A DNA stretch of 64,000 nucleotides from Candidatus Anaerobutyricum avicola (GCA_019113845.1 DXGQ01000010.1:62001-126000); one strand, 5' to 3'; shown: positions 43,563 to 51,809, counted from the first letter of the stretch. Made by a program: numbers and translations. Notes: generated by a model from the letters alone, not told the origin.

Positions 43563-43591
43563 ACAAGAGTCGGGCTATCCCGACTCTTGTT
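43563..43591 (+). terminator. Hairpin after the TIGR03936 gene
   Basis: A 12-bp stem ACAAGAGTCGGG / CCCGACTCTTGT with a 4-base loop. The T-run is short, so it may be a weak terminator. Confidence 0.7.
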
Positions 43592-43598
43592 AAATGAT

Positions 43599-43656
43599 TT
43601 AAAGCTCAATCTTGTCACGGTCACATATAACAGAAATATCAGGTTCAAAAAAGGCA
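43599..43656 (-). pseudogene. Uma2-family nuclease-like scrap
   Basis: One minus-strand frame reads NAFFEPDISVICDRDKIEL then stop. EPDISVICDRDKL is the conserved motif around an active-site Asp in Uma2-family (DUF820, restriction-endonuclease-like) proteins. Only about 19 residues remain. Confidence 0.5.
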
Positions 43657-43887
43657 TTATTCGGCTTCAGTGGGAAGCCGGTAGCCGTTGGCGCTGCGGT
43701 TCCAGCTGACGCTGGTTTGGTCGATGGTATATACCGGGGTGAGTCCCTCCTGTTCGCTGCGGGCGTTACAGTAAGTGATCGCATCCATCCAGGAAATGCT
43801 TTCCACCGGCAGGTTTTCACCGGAAAAATTGCTGGGATTTTCTCCCACCACAGATTCATATTCCTGCTGGGTTACTCCCGATCCTGA
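43657..43887 (-). pseudogene. Formylglycine-generating enzyme (SUMF1/FGE) domain fragment
   Basis: About 75 residues remain, with TQQEYESVVGENPSNFSG, LPVESISWMDAITYCNARSE and NGYRLPTEAE. These are the N-terminal conserved blocks of SUMF1-type domains. The fragment lacks a start and ends at a stop right after PTEAE, where WEYAARGG would normally follow. It has the look of a decayed gene. Confidence 0.8.
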
Positions 43888-43926
43888 AAGATCTTTTTAA
43901 CTTCACACGATCTCCCCTTTCTCCCT

Positions 43927-44211
43927 TTATCCGTTCAGACCAAGGTCGCTTAACCATTCTGTGATACGGTTCTGTGCATCGGACAGTTCGCTTTCTGTCA
44001 GATCCAGCCCCTCAAGGATCGTCGCGCCGTCGGCACTCTCTTCGATTCCTGAAAGACTTCTTCCAAACCCACCGCTGGAGCTGGTGTTAAATGGTATCAG
44101 AGTTTTTCCTGCCCAGTCGTAACTCTCTAAGAAAGTATACACTGCCATAGGAGCGTCGCTCCACCAGTTCGGATAACCGACAAAAAGATACTTGCAGTGG
44201 CTGTCAGACAT
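43927..44211 (-). pseudogene. Flavodoxin C-terminal fragment
   Basis: About 94 residues match the second half of a short-chain flavodoxin: YLFVGYPNWWSDAPMAVYTF, then KTLIPFNTSSSGGFGRSLSG, ending in ITEWLSDLGLNG. The N-terminal FMN phosphate loop is missing. An ATG at 44211 overlaps the end of the upstream FMN reductase gene, but no FMN loop can be formed, so I call it a remnant. Confidence 0.75.
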
Positions 44212-44728
44212 TTCTGCCTGCAAGATAGGCTTCTTCCATCGCTTTTGTACCGATGACCTCTCCCTTTTGCCAGACATGTTCACCCCAGATGATCTGTCTG
44301 ACACGATTCCCCAAGTTTTCCAAAATCATCGACAGGTCTTCTGCGTTGCGCCTAAGCCCCTGTTTTCCATCATGTCCTGTCACGATAACATAGGCATCTT
44401 TGCCGCCAAGTCCCTGCCATTTAGGCAGCAGTCGGTCAATAAAAATCTTCATCTGACCGCTCATCGTGAGGAAATAGGTCAGGGAGGCCAGAACCAGTAC
44501 GTCTGCCTCTTCTGTTTTTTGAAGGATCTCTGCCATATCGTCTTTCTGGACGCAGGCGCCGGTCTTAAAACAATAATAACAGGCTTTGCATGGATGCATC
44601 TCATTTTCCTGCAGGGAGATTTTTTCAACCTGATGTCCCGATTCTTTCGCACCGCGGATAAATTCATCGCATAATAAGTCGGAGTTGCCCTTTGCCCGGG
44701 GACTGCCGTTGATCACTAATATTTTCAT
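44204..44728 (-). CDS. NADPH-dependent FMN reductase / flavodoxin-family oxidoreductase
   Basis: This 174-residue flavoprotein opens with the FMN loop ILVINGSPRAKGNSDLL and has the Cys pair of ACYYCFKTGACVQKDDMAEI common in iron-sulfur flavoprotein relatives. TYFLTMSGQMKIFIDRLLP is typical of the NAD(P)H:FMN/quinone reductase family. It appears intact and is the only complete gene in a cluster of fragments. The substrate is unknown. Confidence 0.85.
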   Translation of the reverse strand: MKILVINGSPRAKGNSDLLCDEFIRGAKESGHQVEKISLQENEMHPCKACYYCFKTGACVQKDDMAEILQKTEEADVLVLASLTYFLTMSGQMKIFIDRLLPKWQGLGGKDAYVIVTGHDGKQGLRRNAEDLSMILENLGNRVRQIIWGEHVWQKGEVIGTKAMEEAYLAGRNV

Positions 44729-44758
44729 GAAACATTCTCTTTTACCAATGCTGTTCCC

Positions 44759-45140
44759 TTACTTCATTTCCTTTTCCCAGTAGCGGATCACATCCAGTTG
44801 CATCTCGTCGGCCAACTGCTCCATCCGGGAAATTTCTTCTTCGGACAGTTCAAGTGCGGCAGCTTTCGCGGCATCTTCCACCTGGTATACTTTGGTCACG
44901 CCGATGATAGGCAGCGTTCCTTTGGCAATGGCCCAGGACACCGGAACCTGTGCTGTCGCCACGCCGTGACCGTCCGCGATCTCTTTCAGGCAGGCGTTCA
45001 GTTTTTCAAGCTGAGGCAGCATAGGGTTGTATACCGCACCCCGGTCGGAATCTGCCGGGAAAGGATGGCTGGTATCGTACTTACCGGACAGCGCTCCCTG
45101 TTCCAGCACCATATAGGAGAAGAAGGTGATATCATTTTCA
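44759..45140 (-). pseudogene. Aldo/keto reductase C-terminal fragment
   Basis: The frame encodes FFSYMVLEQGALSGKYD and later VPVSWAIAKGTLPIIGVTK with LELSEEEISRMEQLADE. This is the C-terminal third of an aldo/keto reductase. The catalytic Asp, Tyr, Lys and His are missing with the N-terminal two thirds. The upstream sequence in frame is unrelated and low complexity. Confidence 0.8.
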
Positions 45141-45239
45141 ATCGTTTCAGAAGAAGTGCTCTCCTGTTGTTCGTTTTTATTATAAATTGAACCTGTTTCA
45201 ATGTCTAATGCCTATTCTTTATCTTGTTTCATGCGTTCA

Positions 45240-45374
45240 TCGTATGGATAAAACCCCCCCGGATCCCGGATCCTGGAGCGCTTTCCAGAGCGCTTTTTAA
45301 TTTCAAAGGAAATTGCGTTTCTATGAAATTAAAAAAAGCGGACGGGGTATCCGCTTTATATTGGTTTATATGAA
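45240..45374. other. Noncoding stretch with several inverted repeats
   Basis: A C-run is followed by GGATCCCGGATCC, then AGCGCT twice (45277-45297), then TTTAATTTCA / TGAAATTAAA (45296-45333), then the terminator below. No coding potential is seen. Confidence 0.5.
45331..45359 (-). terminator. Terminator after the phosphoglycerate mutase-like gene
   Basis: An 8-bp stem AAAGCGGA / TCCGCTTT, followed on the minus strand by seven T. Confidence 0.85.
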
Positions 45375-45908
45375 TCACAATTCATATTCTTCTATCTGAC
45401 AATTTTCTTTATAATAATGGAAAAATTCGTCGTTGGTCATGTCGGCAAAATAGCTGCGGATGATCCGACAGACGCCTCCGTGACAGACGGCCAGCACATT
45501 TTTATCCGGATATTTTTTCTTTACCTCTTCGATAAAGCCGTACACCCGGTATGCCATCTGCATCATGGACTCGCCGCCCTCCGGATACCGGTAAGCAAAC
45601 TGGCGCTTGTTGGCGAGAAAACCCTCATCCTGGCGGTCTTTTCCCTCGAAGATGCCGTAGTTTTGTTCGATGAGACGCTCGTCTATCTGAAGAGGGATCT
45701 GCCATCGGTCGGCGACCGTTTTGGCTGTCTCATGGGCCCTCTGCAATGGAGAGCAGATGATAAGATCAATGTCATATTCTCCGACTCTCTCTGCCAGCTG
45801 ACTTGCCTGTTCTTTTCCCTTATCGGTCAGTTCCACATCGGTTCTTCCGCAGATTTTGTTATGAACATTCCAGACCGCCTCTCCGTGGCGGGTTACATAA
45901 AATTTCAT
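45375..45908 (-). CDS. Histidine phosphatase family protein
   Basis: A 177-residue phosphoglycerate mutase-type phosphatase. The catalytic RHG motif (FYVTRHGEAVWN, H8), the GRTDVELTDKGKEQA block, and the second His (VLAVCHGGVCRII) are present. It acts on a phosphate ester of unknown identity; family members include GpmB and CobC. It is the only gene between a noncoding stretch and the CobW-like GTPase, 43 bases upstream. Confidence 0.9.
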   Translation of the reverse strand: MKFYVTRHGEAVWNVHNKICGRTDVELTDKGKEQASQLAERVGEYDIDLIICSPLQRAHETAKTVADRWQIPLQIDERLIEQNYGIFEGKDRQDEGFLANKRQFAYRYPEGGESMMQMAYRVYGFIEEVKKKYPDKNVLAVCHGGVCRIIRSYFADMTNDEFFHYYKENCQIEEYEL

Positions 45909-45951
45909 ACCTTTATTTCGACACGAAAATCCGTGTCATCCCCCTCTCCTC

Positions 45952-46905
45952 TTAAGTGTTTTTATATTTGCCAAAATAGTCGTCAATCCGCTCTTTGTTG
46001 AGGTCTTCTCCGATGACGATGAGCACTTCCTGGCCGTTTCCGATGGGCTCCAGGCGGATATTTCTCCGGGTGGCATTGATCTCCAGCCAGCCGCCCTGTT
46101 TTGTTTTAAGAAATCCTTTAATCCGGAAAATGTTTCCGCAGGAGAAGTCTTCCATTACTTCCCGGATGAGGGTTTCCAGTCCCTGCTCCGGCTCCGGCAG
46201 ATGAATGTCCAGATAGTATTGGGTGGAGTAGGAACTGTCGTCTTCCAGTGGATGTTTGACGTAAGAGGCGTGCCCATAGCCGCCGGAGGCGATGCGCGCC
46301 CAATCGGCGTCCGTAAAGCTGTCCCAGTCCTTTGTGATGATCTCATCGGAAAGCTGACGGCTGCACCGGACGTTTTCAAGAGAGCGGTTCATGTGGCGGA
46401 TGGTCCGGGCGATCTCCTCTTTCTCGCACTGGCTGGTCTTGCTTAAGAGAATAGTTCCCGCTCCCGCAATCTGGGAAGCGAGAAGAAATTCGGACTGGGG
46501 AGATAACTGTTCTTCCAGACCGCCGTCAACGATGGCGATGACATTTCCTTTCTCATACCAGCGGCATAAAGGTTCTTCATAGAGAACATCATAGAACTCA
46601 TCCACATCAAAGATGCCGGAGGGTTCGATCAGCACCCTGTCGTATCCGGACATCCCCATGGCGATCAGCTTAGTCTTGAAACGGCGGCGGTGGCAGTCGG
46701 CGTCGCAGCCGCCGGCCACCATGGAGAGGTCGCATTTCTCTCCCTGCAGTTCCTGTAAGAGCATCATGTCCACGTTGACCGCGCCGTAATCGTTTTCAAG
46801 GATACCGATGGTATAGCCCTGCTCCATGAGGTATCTGGCATATTTTTTTATAAAGGTTGTCTTTCCGGCTCCGAGAAAGCCGGTAATCAGATCTACTTTA
46901 ATCAT
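45952..46905 (-). CDS. CobW/COG0523-family GTPase
   Basis: A 317-residue G3E GTPase: Walker A GFLGAGKTTFIKK (8-20), Walker B region VLIEPSGIF and G4-like LLSKTSQ. The metal-binding CxCC of most members is altered to GGCDADCHRRRF. The family delivers metals or acts in cobalamin or nitrile hydratase assembly; the cargo here is unknown. No zinc-uptake genes adjoin. AGGAAAC precedes ATG 46905. Confidence 0.88.
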   Translation of the reverse strand: MIKVDLITGFLGAGKTTFIKKYARYLMEQGYTIGILENDYGAVNVDMMLLQELQGEKCDLSMVAGGCDADCHRRRFKTKLIAMGMSGYDRVLIEPSGIFDVDEFYDVLYEEPLCRWYEKGNVIAIVDGGLEEQLSPQSEFLLASQIAGAGTILLSKTSQCEKEEIARTIRHMNRSLENVRCSRQLSDEIITKDWDSFTDADWARIASGGYGHASYVKHPLEDDSSYSTQYYLDIHLPEPEQGLETLIREVMEDFSCGNIFRIKGFLKTKQGGWLEINATRRNIRLEPIGNGQEVLIVIGEDLNKERIDDYFGKYKNT

Positions 46906-46985
46906 ATCGTTTCCTGTTCTGTTTCCGGCGATGCCGTTTGCCGAATTCTTCTTCCACATCCCGGCAGCGCCGTTTGCCTGGCGCT

Positions 46986-48167
46986 TTACGCCTCTGTTTT
47001 TCGTGCAACGCCGCTTTCGATGGCTGCTTTTTTAGTCGCTTCTGCCACGGCATCTTTTACCCGGGAATCGAAGGCGGCCGGAAGGATATAATCCGGATTC
47101 AGCTCTTCGTCGCTCACCAGTCCGGCGATGGCGTAGGCGGCGGCAATCTTCATCTCATCGTTGATGTCAGTAGCGCGGACATCCAGCGCACCGCGGAAGA
47201 TGCCAGGGAAGCAGAGGACGTTATTGACCTGATTCGGAAAATCAGAACGTCCGGTGGATACCACGGCGGCTCCGGCTTCTTTTGCCTCGTCCGGATAAAT
47301 CTCCGGTACCGGGTTCGCGCAGGCAAAGATTACCGGGTCCTTTGCCATGGAACGCACCATGTCTTTGGATAAGGTTCCCGGAGCGGACACGCCGATAAAG
47401 ACGTCGGCGCCTTTGATGACGTCGGCGAGGGTTCCTTTTTCATGATTCCGGTTTGTGATCTTTGCCATCTCCTCTTTGACCGCATTGAGGTTGTCTCTGC
47501 CCTCATAGATCGCGCCGTGGCGGTCGGTCATGATGACATTTTTAAGGCCCATGGAGATGAGCAGCTTGATGATGGCGATTCCGGCGGCTCCGGCTCCGGA
47601 TGTGACGATCTTGACGTCGGAAAGCTTTTTGCCGACGATCTTTAAGGCGTTGATCAGACCGGCCAGAGTGATCACGGCTGTGCCGTGCTGGTCATCGTGG
47701 AAGATCGGGATATCGCAGCACTCTTTTAATTTTTTCTCAATCTCAAAGCAGCGCGGCGCGGAGATGTCCTCCAGGTTGACGCCGCCAAAGCTTCCGGCCA
47801 GAAGGCGGACAGTGTTGACGATCTCATCTACGTCGTGGCTTCTGATACAGAGAGGAATGGCGTCCACACCGCCAAATTCCTTAAACAGCACACATTTTCC
47901 TTCCATGACCGGCATACCGGCTTCCGGACCGATGTCGCCAAGGCCAAGGACAGCGGAGCCGTCTGTCACGACAGCGACCGTGTTCCAGCGTCTGGTCAGC
48001 TCAAAACTTTTATTCACATCTTTCTGAATCTCCAGACATGGAGTGGCGACGCCCGGTGTGTAGGCAAGGCTCAACGCTTCGCTGGAATCCACTTTCGCCC
48101 GGGATACCACTTCTATTTTACCTTTTAATTCATAATGCATTTTTAATGATTCTTTTGCATAATCCAT
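46986..48167 (-). CDS. NAD(P)-dependent malic enzyme
   Basis: A 393-residue oxidative decarboxylase that turns malate to pyruvate. SLAYTPGVATPCLEIQK, VVTDGSAVLGLGDIGPEAG and IFHDDQHGTAVITLAGL are family signatures; SGAGAAGIAIIKLL is the nucleotide fold and the catalytic Tyr and Lys blocks are in place. It is the short, non-fused form without a phosphotransacetylase domain. ATG 48167 follows AGGAGG by 10 bases. A hairpin occupies the leader. Confidence 0.95.
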   Translation of the reverse strand: MDYAKESLKMHYELKGKIEVVSRAKVDSSEALSLAYTPGVATPCLEIQKDVNKSFELTRRWNTVAVVTDGSAVLGLGDIGPEAGMPVMEGKCVLFKEFGGVDAIPLCIRSHDVDEIVNTVRLLAGSFGGVNLEDISAPRCFEIEKKLKECCDIPIFHDDQHGTAVITLAGLINALKIVGKKLSDVKIVTSGAGAAGIAIIKLLISMGLKNVIMTDRHGAIYEGRDNLNAVKEEMAKITNRNHEKGTLADVIKGADVFIGVSAPGTLSKDMVRSMAKDPVIFACANPVPEIYPDEAKEAGAAVVSTGRSDFPNQVNNVLCFPGIFRGALDVRATDINDEMKIAAAYAIAGLVSDEELNPDYILPAAFDSRVKDAVAEATKKAAIESGVARKTEA

Positions 48168-48200
48168 GGATATCAATCCTCCTGTGATTCAAAATACTTT

Positions 48201-48221
48201 GCGGACAATTTTTTTGTCCGC
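48201..48221 (-). promoter_or_regulatory. Perfect hairpin in the malic enzyme leader
   Basis: An 8-bp stem GCGGACAA / TTGTCCGC with a 5-base T/A loop, 34 bases before the start codon. There is no T-run after it on the minus strand, so an operator or mRNA structure is likelier than a terminator. Confidence 0.5.
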
Positions 48222-48348
48222 CATCCTCATATACAATACAGCAAAATGAGCAGAAAATCCAGAACACTTTTTAAATTTTTTTCTGTCAATTTCATAATAA
48301 TTGATTCTTATTTCTAATATTCCTATATATTTAATAGAATTTGTAAAA

Positions 48349-48382
48349 AACACTTTGAAATTCCGACTTTTTTTGCTATTAT
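48349..48382 (+). promoter_or_regulatory. Likely promoter of the TetR gene with a possible operator half-site
   Basis: TTGAAA (48355-48360), 16 bases, TATTAT (48377-48382). AACACTTT (48349-48356), the complement of AAAGTGTT found in the operator pair at 51.6 kb, overlaps the -35. The leader (48389-48480) shows no gene. Confidence 0.5.
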
Positions 48383-48480
48383 AACTTAATGTGAATCCTT
48401 GAATGAAAACCCAGAATGCAGAACGCCAATGTTCCGGCGCCCCATTGAAACTGAGTAAATTGACCTGAGGAGGGGATTTT

Positions 48481-49032
48481 TTGTCAGATTCCAACATCAC
48501 CAAACGTGCGCTGGCTCAGTCATTAAAACAGTTAATGGAAACACAGCCCATCGAGAAAATCAGCGTGGGAAATATCTGCAGTCAATGCGGACTGAGCCGT
48601 AAAAGCTTTTATTACCATTTTAAAGACAAGTATGAACTGATCAACTGGATTTATTATACGGAGTTTGTCGAGAAGGCGATGGAAAAACAGTTTGATTCTG
48701 CCTGGAGCCTTTTTGAAGATATGTGCGGCTATTTTTACGAAAATCGCGATTTTTACAATAAGACATTCCGGGTGGAAGGGCAGAATTCTTTTTCCGAATA
48801 TTTCTTTTCTTTGATATTTTCTATTATGAACGCTCATCTGGCAGATTTGTTTGCAGATGAGCCATCGGTGGAACCTTACGCGGAGTTTTTCACGGATGCC
48901 CTGGTGTGCGCCATCAAAAAATGGCTTTCCCGGAAAGACACCATGCTGCCTGATGAATTCTGTCGTTTCGTAAGAAAAGCCATTTTGCGCGTTTCCCGTG
49001 GGACCAATGAAAATCATGCGTTTATATTATGA
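48481..49032 (+). CDS. TetR/AcrR family transcriptional regulator
   Basis: A 183-residue repressor-type protein starting at TTG 48481, 9 bases after GAGGAGG. The helix-turn-helix is ISVGNICSQCGLSRKSFYYH (residues ~27-46), followed by FKDKYELINWIYYTEF, typical of the DhaS-like TetR branch. The ligand domain is all-helical. It is convergent with, and overlaps by 19 bases, the end of a two-gene radical SAM operon (50102..51451, 49014..50099). It probably controls that operon. Confidence 0.88.
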   Translation: MSDSNITKRALAQSLKQLMETQPIEKISVGNICSQCGLSRKSFYYHFKDKYELINWIYYTEFVEKAMEKQFDSAWSLFEDMCGYFYENRDFYNKTFRVEGQNSFSEYFFSLIFSIMNAHLADLFADEPSVEPYAEFFTDALVCAIKKWLSRKDTMLPDEFCRFVRKAILRVSRGTNENHAFIL

Positions 49033-50099
49033 CATATTTTTATTGTCTTCCGCGGGACAGCAGATCTCAAAACATCTTCCATGCTGCACTCAAAAATATT
49101 TTTCACATTCTCACAGCTATTTTCCACATAACGGTCTTCTTCCATATCGCCGCCTTTATGATATACCCGCGCGCTTCCGTCCATGTTAAAACCGATATCG
49201 TAGCTGTCTTCCGATATCATCTCATTGATTTTCCAGGAATCCTGAAGCAGATCCATGGCAATCACAGCCTTCTTCTGCCCGTTCCGCACAGAGAGAATAT
49301 AATCATACACTTTATGACAAGTCTCTTTTTTACAGGACGGAGACGGAATCAAAAGGGCAAAATACGGGCGGAGAGGCATCTGCTTTGCCAGCCACCGGCC
49401 ATCCAAAATAAAATCTTCGTTTTCTTCCGAATAATAGGAATATACGGCATACAAAAGATTCTCCTCCCGGAGTTTCGGACAAAGATTTGCTGCCTTATCA
49501 TCAGCGCATACGGCGATCATCACATTTTTACTGTGATGCACTCCGGCAAGAAATGTCGGTGAAAGATCCGTATCTTTGACAAAAATGACAAAGGCACAGT
49601 CCCAGTTTTTTTTCAGAAGAGAAAGCAACGCCTCCGGCTGTCCCTTCTCCAGTTTGAGCAGATATACATAGATTCCCAGCGCCTTTCCCTGCCGGATGAT
49701 TTCCTGATAGATGGAATCTTTCTCTGCCAGTTTTTCTTCATCCAGGCTCATGGAAAGTGACAGGGGAACACTGAAATTCTCAAGATCCTCCACCTCACGG
49801 ATACGTTTTACACCCCTGGTGCAGCCATTATAGCCCACATTCATTCCAAAGGTGGAGAGAATGTGCTTGTCCACATGATCGGTCAGATCCGTGATCAGAT
49901 CATAGTAAGCACTATTTTGATTCTGCAAAAATTCCTGAACCTGGGACAAAAAAACCTTTTGCAAACGTCCCCTTGAAAAATTAACCCCCATATCAATCAG
50001 ATTTCTGGCTGCTCTGCGGGGAGATTTATTTATTTCCTTTAATGCTTTATTCAGTACAGATTCAATAAATATTCTGTTGATATCTTTCTCTTTTCTCAT
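49014..50099 (-). CDS. Uncharacterised protein, degenerate radical SAM paralogue
   Basis: A 361-residue protein that I do not recognise as a named family. It runs in parallel with its neighbour along most of its length: AYYDLITDLTDHVDK (64-78) with NWYELIMKVWNLDE, RQGKALGIYVYLL (136-148) with SQGKELGTYMYIF, and VYDYILSVRNGQKKAVIAMD with IYERIRAYRSTKAIFSLD. The C-x3-C-x2-C cluster is absent: at its place stands LSLSMSL. So it should bind no 4Fe-4S/SAM centre, and could be a partner or inhibitor subunit. Its ATG follows the upstream stop (TAG) by two bases. It overlaps the convergent TetR gene. The homology is by-eye and inferred. Confidence 0.7.
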   Translation of the reverse strand: MRKEKDINRIFIESVLNKALKEINKSPRRAARNLIDMGVNFSRGRLQKVFLSQVQEFLQNQNSAYYDLITDLTDHVDKHILSTFGMNVGYNGCTRGVKRIREVEDLENFSVPLSLSMSLDEEKLAEKDSIYQEIIRQGKALGIYVYLLKLEKGQPEALLSLLKKNWDCAFVIFVKDTDLSPTFLAGVHHSKNVMIAVCADDKAANLCPKLREENLLYAVYSYYSEENEDFILDGRWLAKQMPLRPYFALLIPSPSCKKETCHKVYDYILSVRNGQKKAVIAMDLLQDSWKINEMISEDSYDIGFNMDGSARVYHKGGDMEEDRYVENSCENVKNIFECSMEDVLRSAVPRKTIKICHNINA

Positions 50100-50101
50100 T
50101 T

Positions 50102-51451
50102 CTATTTGCCGCTGGCTGCCCACATTTCATCAGCCTGCGGTTTCCAATTCTGCGCATATGGTTTGCAGCGATCACAGAGCTGATCGACTTCCTCCGGTGA
50201 TTCATAATCTGTAGACTTCGCACCGGATTCTTTGACCATCTTCGGCAGAAGTTCCGGATTCTCCAGCATCGGACATGGACGGAGCATGTTTTTGTTAAAT
50301 GGCTGTCCGTTATGATAAGCCATAAAGATCGGACTCTTCAAGGCTTCAAGCAATGTGCATTCCCGGATATTTGCGTTAGAGTAGTGGATAAATACGCAAG
50401 GCTCCACATCCCCTTTGGCATTGATATGCAGATATCTTCTTCCACCGGCGATACATCCGCCCACATACTCGGCGTCATTCTGGAAATCCAGAGAGAAAAT
50501 AGCCTTCGTACTTCTGTATGCCCGGATTCTCTCATAAATCATCTTTCTCTGTTCCGGTGTCGGAAGAAGTTCCGGTGCTGCGCCGTTTCCAACCGGCATA
50601 TAATGGAAGAACCAGATAAACAGAGCGCCGGCATCCATGATCATATCGAAGAACTCCTCACTGGTGATATCATAGCAGTTCTTGCTGGTATAGCAGGCGG
50701 AGATACCGAACGGCAGCTTATGTTCTTTTAATAATTTCATGGCGTGCATGACTTTTTCGTAGGCGCCTTCTCCTCTTCTTCCGTCATTTGCCATCTCAAA
50801 ACCTTCCAGGCTGATGGCCGGAACAAAGTTCTTTACCCGGAGCATTTCCTCACAAAATGCATCGTCAATGAGTGTCCCGTTAGTAAAGCTTAAGAACTCA
50901 CAGTCCGGATGTGTTTCACAAAGTTTGATGATATCTTTCTTTCTTACCAGTGGCTCGCCGCCGGTGAAAATATACATATAAGTACCCAGTTCTTTACCTT
51001 GGGATACGATAGAGTCAAGCTCCTCAAAGGAAAGATTCAGCTTGTTTCCGTATTCTGCCGCCCAGCATCCGGTACAGTGCATGTTGCAGGCGGACGTCGG
51101 ATCAAGCAAGATTGCCCACGGTACGTTGCAGTTTTCTTTCTCGCTCACCTCTTCCTGACGGGCGCTTCCCACCAGGCTGGCGTTTACGATAAAGTTCTTA
51201 AAAAATGTGTTCCGGACGCCCTCGTCCAGATTCCAGACCTTCATGATCAGTTCATACCAGTTGTTCTTCTGGGCAATGGCGTTACGAAATGCGGCTCTCT
51301 GCCCTTCGTACCAACCGTTTGGCGCTACCTTATCGACCATCTCCATCAGCTTTGGAACATTGGCCTCCGGGTTTTTTCCCATGTATTCCCATGCTTTTGT
51401 CAGTGATGCGGACATGGCCGCAATCTTTGCTTTCTCTACCAGTTTACTCAT
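50102..51451 (-). CDS. Radical SAM protein with SPASM-like C-terminus
   Basis: A 449-residue radical SAM enzyme. The cluster is C122-x3-C126-x2-C129 in SACNMHCTGCWAAEY, and GGEP (164-167) binds SAM. N-terminal residues 1-110 form a helical domain not seen in most radical SAM enzymes. The C-terminal part has further Cys in GGCIAGGRRYLHINAKGD, VEPC, RPC and CDRCKP, suggesting an auxiliary cluster. The substrate is unknown. AAAGGAGA precedes ATG 51451. It is translated directly before its degenerate partner, and the promoter region upstream carries a palindromic operator pair. Confidence 0.88.
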   Translation of the reverse strand: MSKLVEKAKIAAMSASLTKAWEYMGKNPEANVPKLMEMVDKVAPNGWYEGQRAAFRNAIAQKNNWYELIMKVWNLDEGVRNTFFKNFIVNASLVGSARQEEVSEKENCNVPWAILLDPTSACNMHCTGCWAAEYGNKLNLSFEELDSIVSQGKELGTYMYIFTGGEPLVRKKDIIKLCETHPDCEFLSFTNGTLIDDAFCEEMLRVKNFVPAISLEGFEMANDGRRGEGAYEKVMHAMKLLKEHKLPFGISACYTSKNCYDITSEEFFDMIMDAGALFIWFFHYMPVGNGAAPELLPTPEQRKMIYERIRAYRSTKAIFSLDFQNDAEYVGGCIAGGRRYLHINAKGDVEPCVFIHYSNANIRECTLLEALKSPIFMAYHNGQPFNKNMLRPCPMLENPELLPKMVKESGAKSTDYESPEEVDQLCDRCKPYAQNWKPQADEMWAASGK

Positions 51452-51592
51452 TCTATATCTTCTCCTTTTGTTCAAATTTTTGCATCAGGTGAAAATATTA
51501 TTATTATTTTCACATTGCTTTTATATGATAAATCCCAAAAGAAAAAAAGTCATTGGGCAAAACTTTTTTTCTGTCTCAAAATGGGACACCAC

Positions 51593-51643
51593 CCTAAAAA
51601 GTGTTACTTTTTAGGACACGAAAGTGAAAAGTGTTACATTTTG
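51593..51643. promoter_or_regulatory. Two palindromic operators upstream of the radical SAM operon
   Basis: The first is a perfect 10-bp inverted repeat, CCTAAAAAGT-GTT-ACTTTTTAGG (51593-51615). The second (51627-51642) shares the core GTGTTAC with weaker symmetry. The two cores (51601 and 51631) are exactly 30 bases apart, about three helical turns. The repeats lie 140-190 bases before the start codon. A TetR-type site is the best guess. The rest of 51452-51750 shows no gene. Confidence 0.65.
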
Positions 51644-51750
51644 GGACAAAATGCAGAAATTGTCCAAATGACTTTCTTGATTTTCAATCTGAAATTAACA
51701 GAAGATATCTGGCAATGTAACTACACCAGATGGATGAACGAATAAAGGAC

Positions 51751-51803
51751 CTCCCCCCTGCCCTCTTTCATCACCGATCGTGTCATGGAGAGGAAGGGGG
51801 GAG
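51751..51803 (-). terminator. Large hairpin after the 2-hydroxyacid dehydrogenase gene
   Basis: Outer stem CTCCCCCCT / AGGGGGGAG and inner stem CCTCT / AGAGG. There is only a weak T-rich tail on the minus strand. Confidence 0.5.
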
Positions 51804-51809
51804 ACCCGG

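Noticed and set aside
43927-44304. 125-codon flavodoxin gene read with an N-terminal extension across the FMN reductase end
   Set aside because: The extension is the out-of-frame end of the neighbouring gene; no FMN-binding loop is present, so it is a fragment.
48189-48503. 104-codon minus-strand frame in the malic enzyme/TetR gap
   Set aside because: It covers the promoter and hairpin of the gap, has no good ribosome binding site and its composition is that of AT-rich noncoding DNA.
51571-51645. Repeated AAAGTGTTAC and GGGACA units resembling a short CRISPR
   Set aside because: There are only two units, 30 bases apart, each with dyad symmetry and no spacer of the usual length; an operator pair explains them better.
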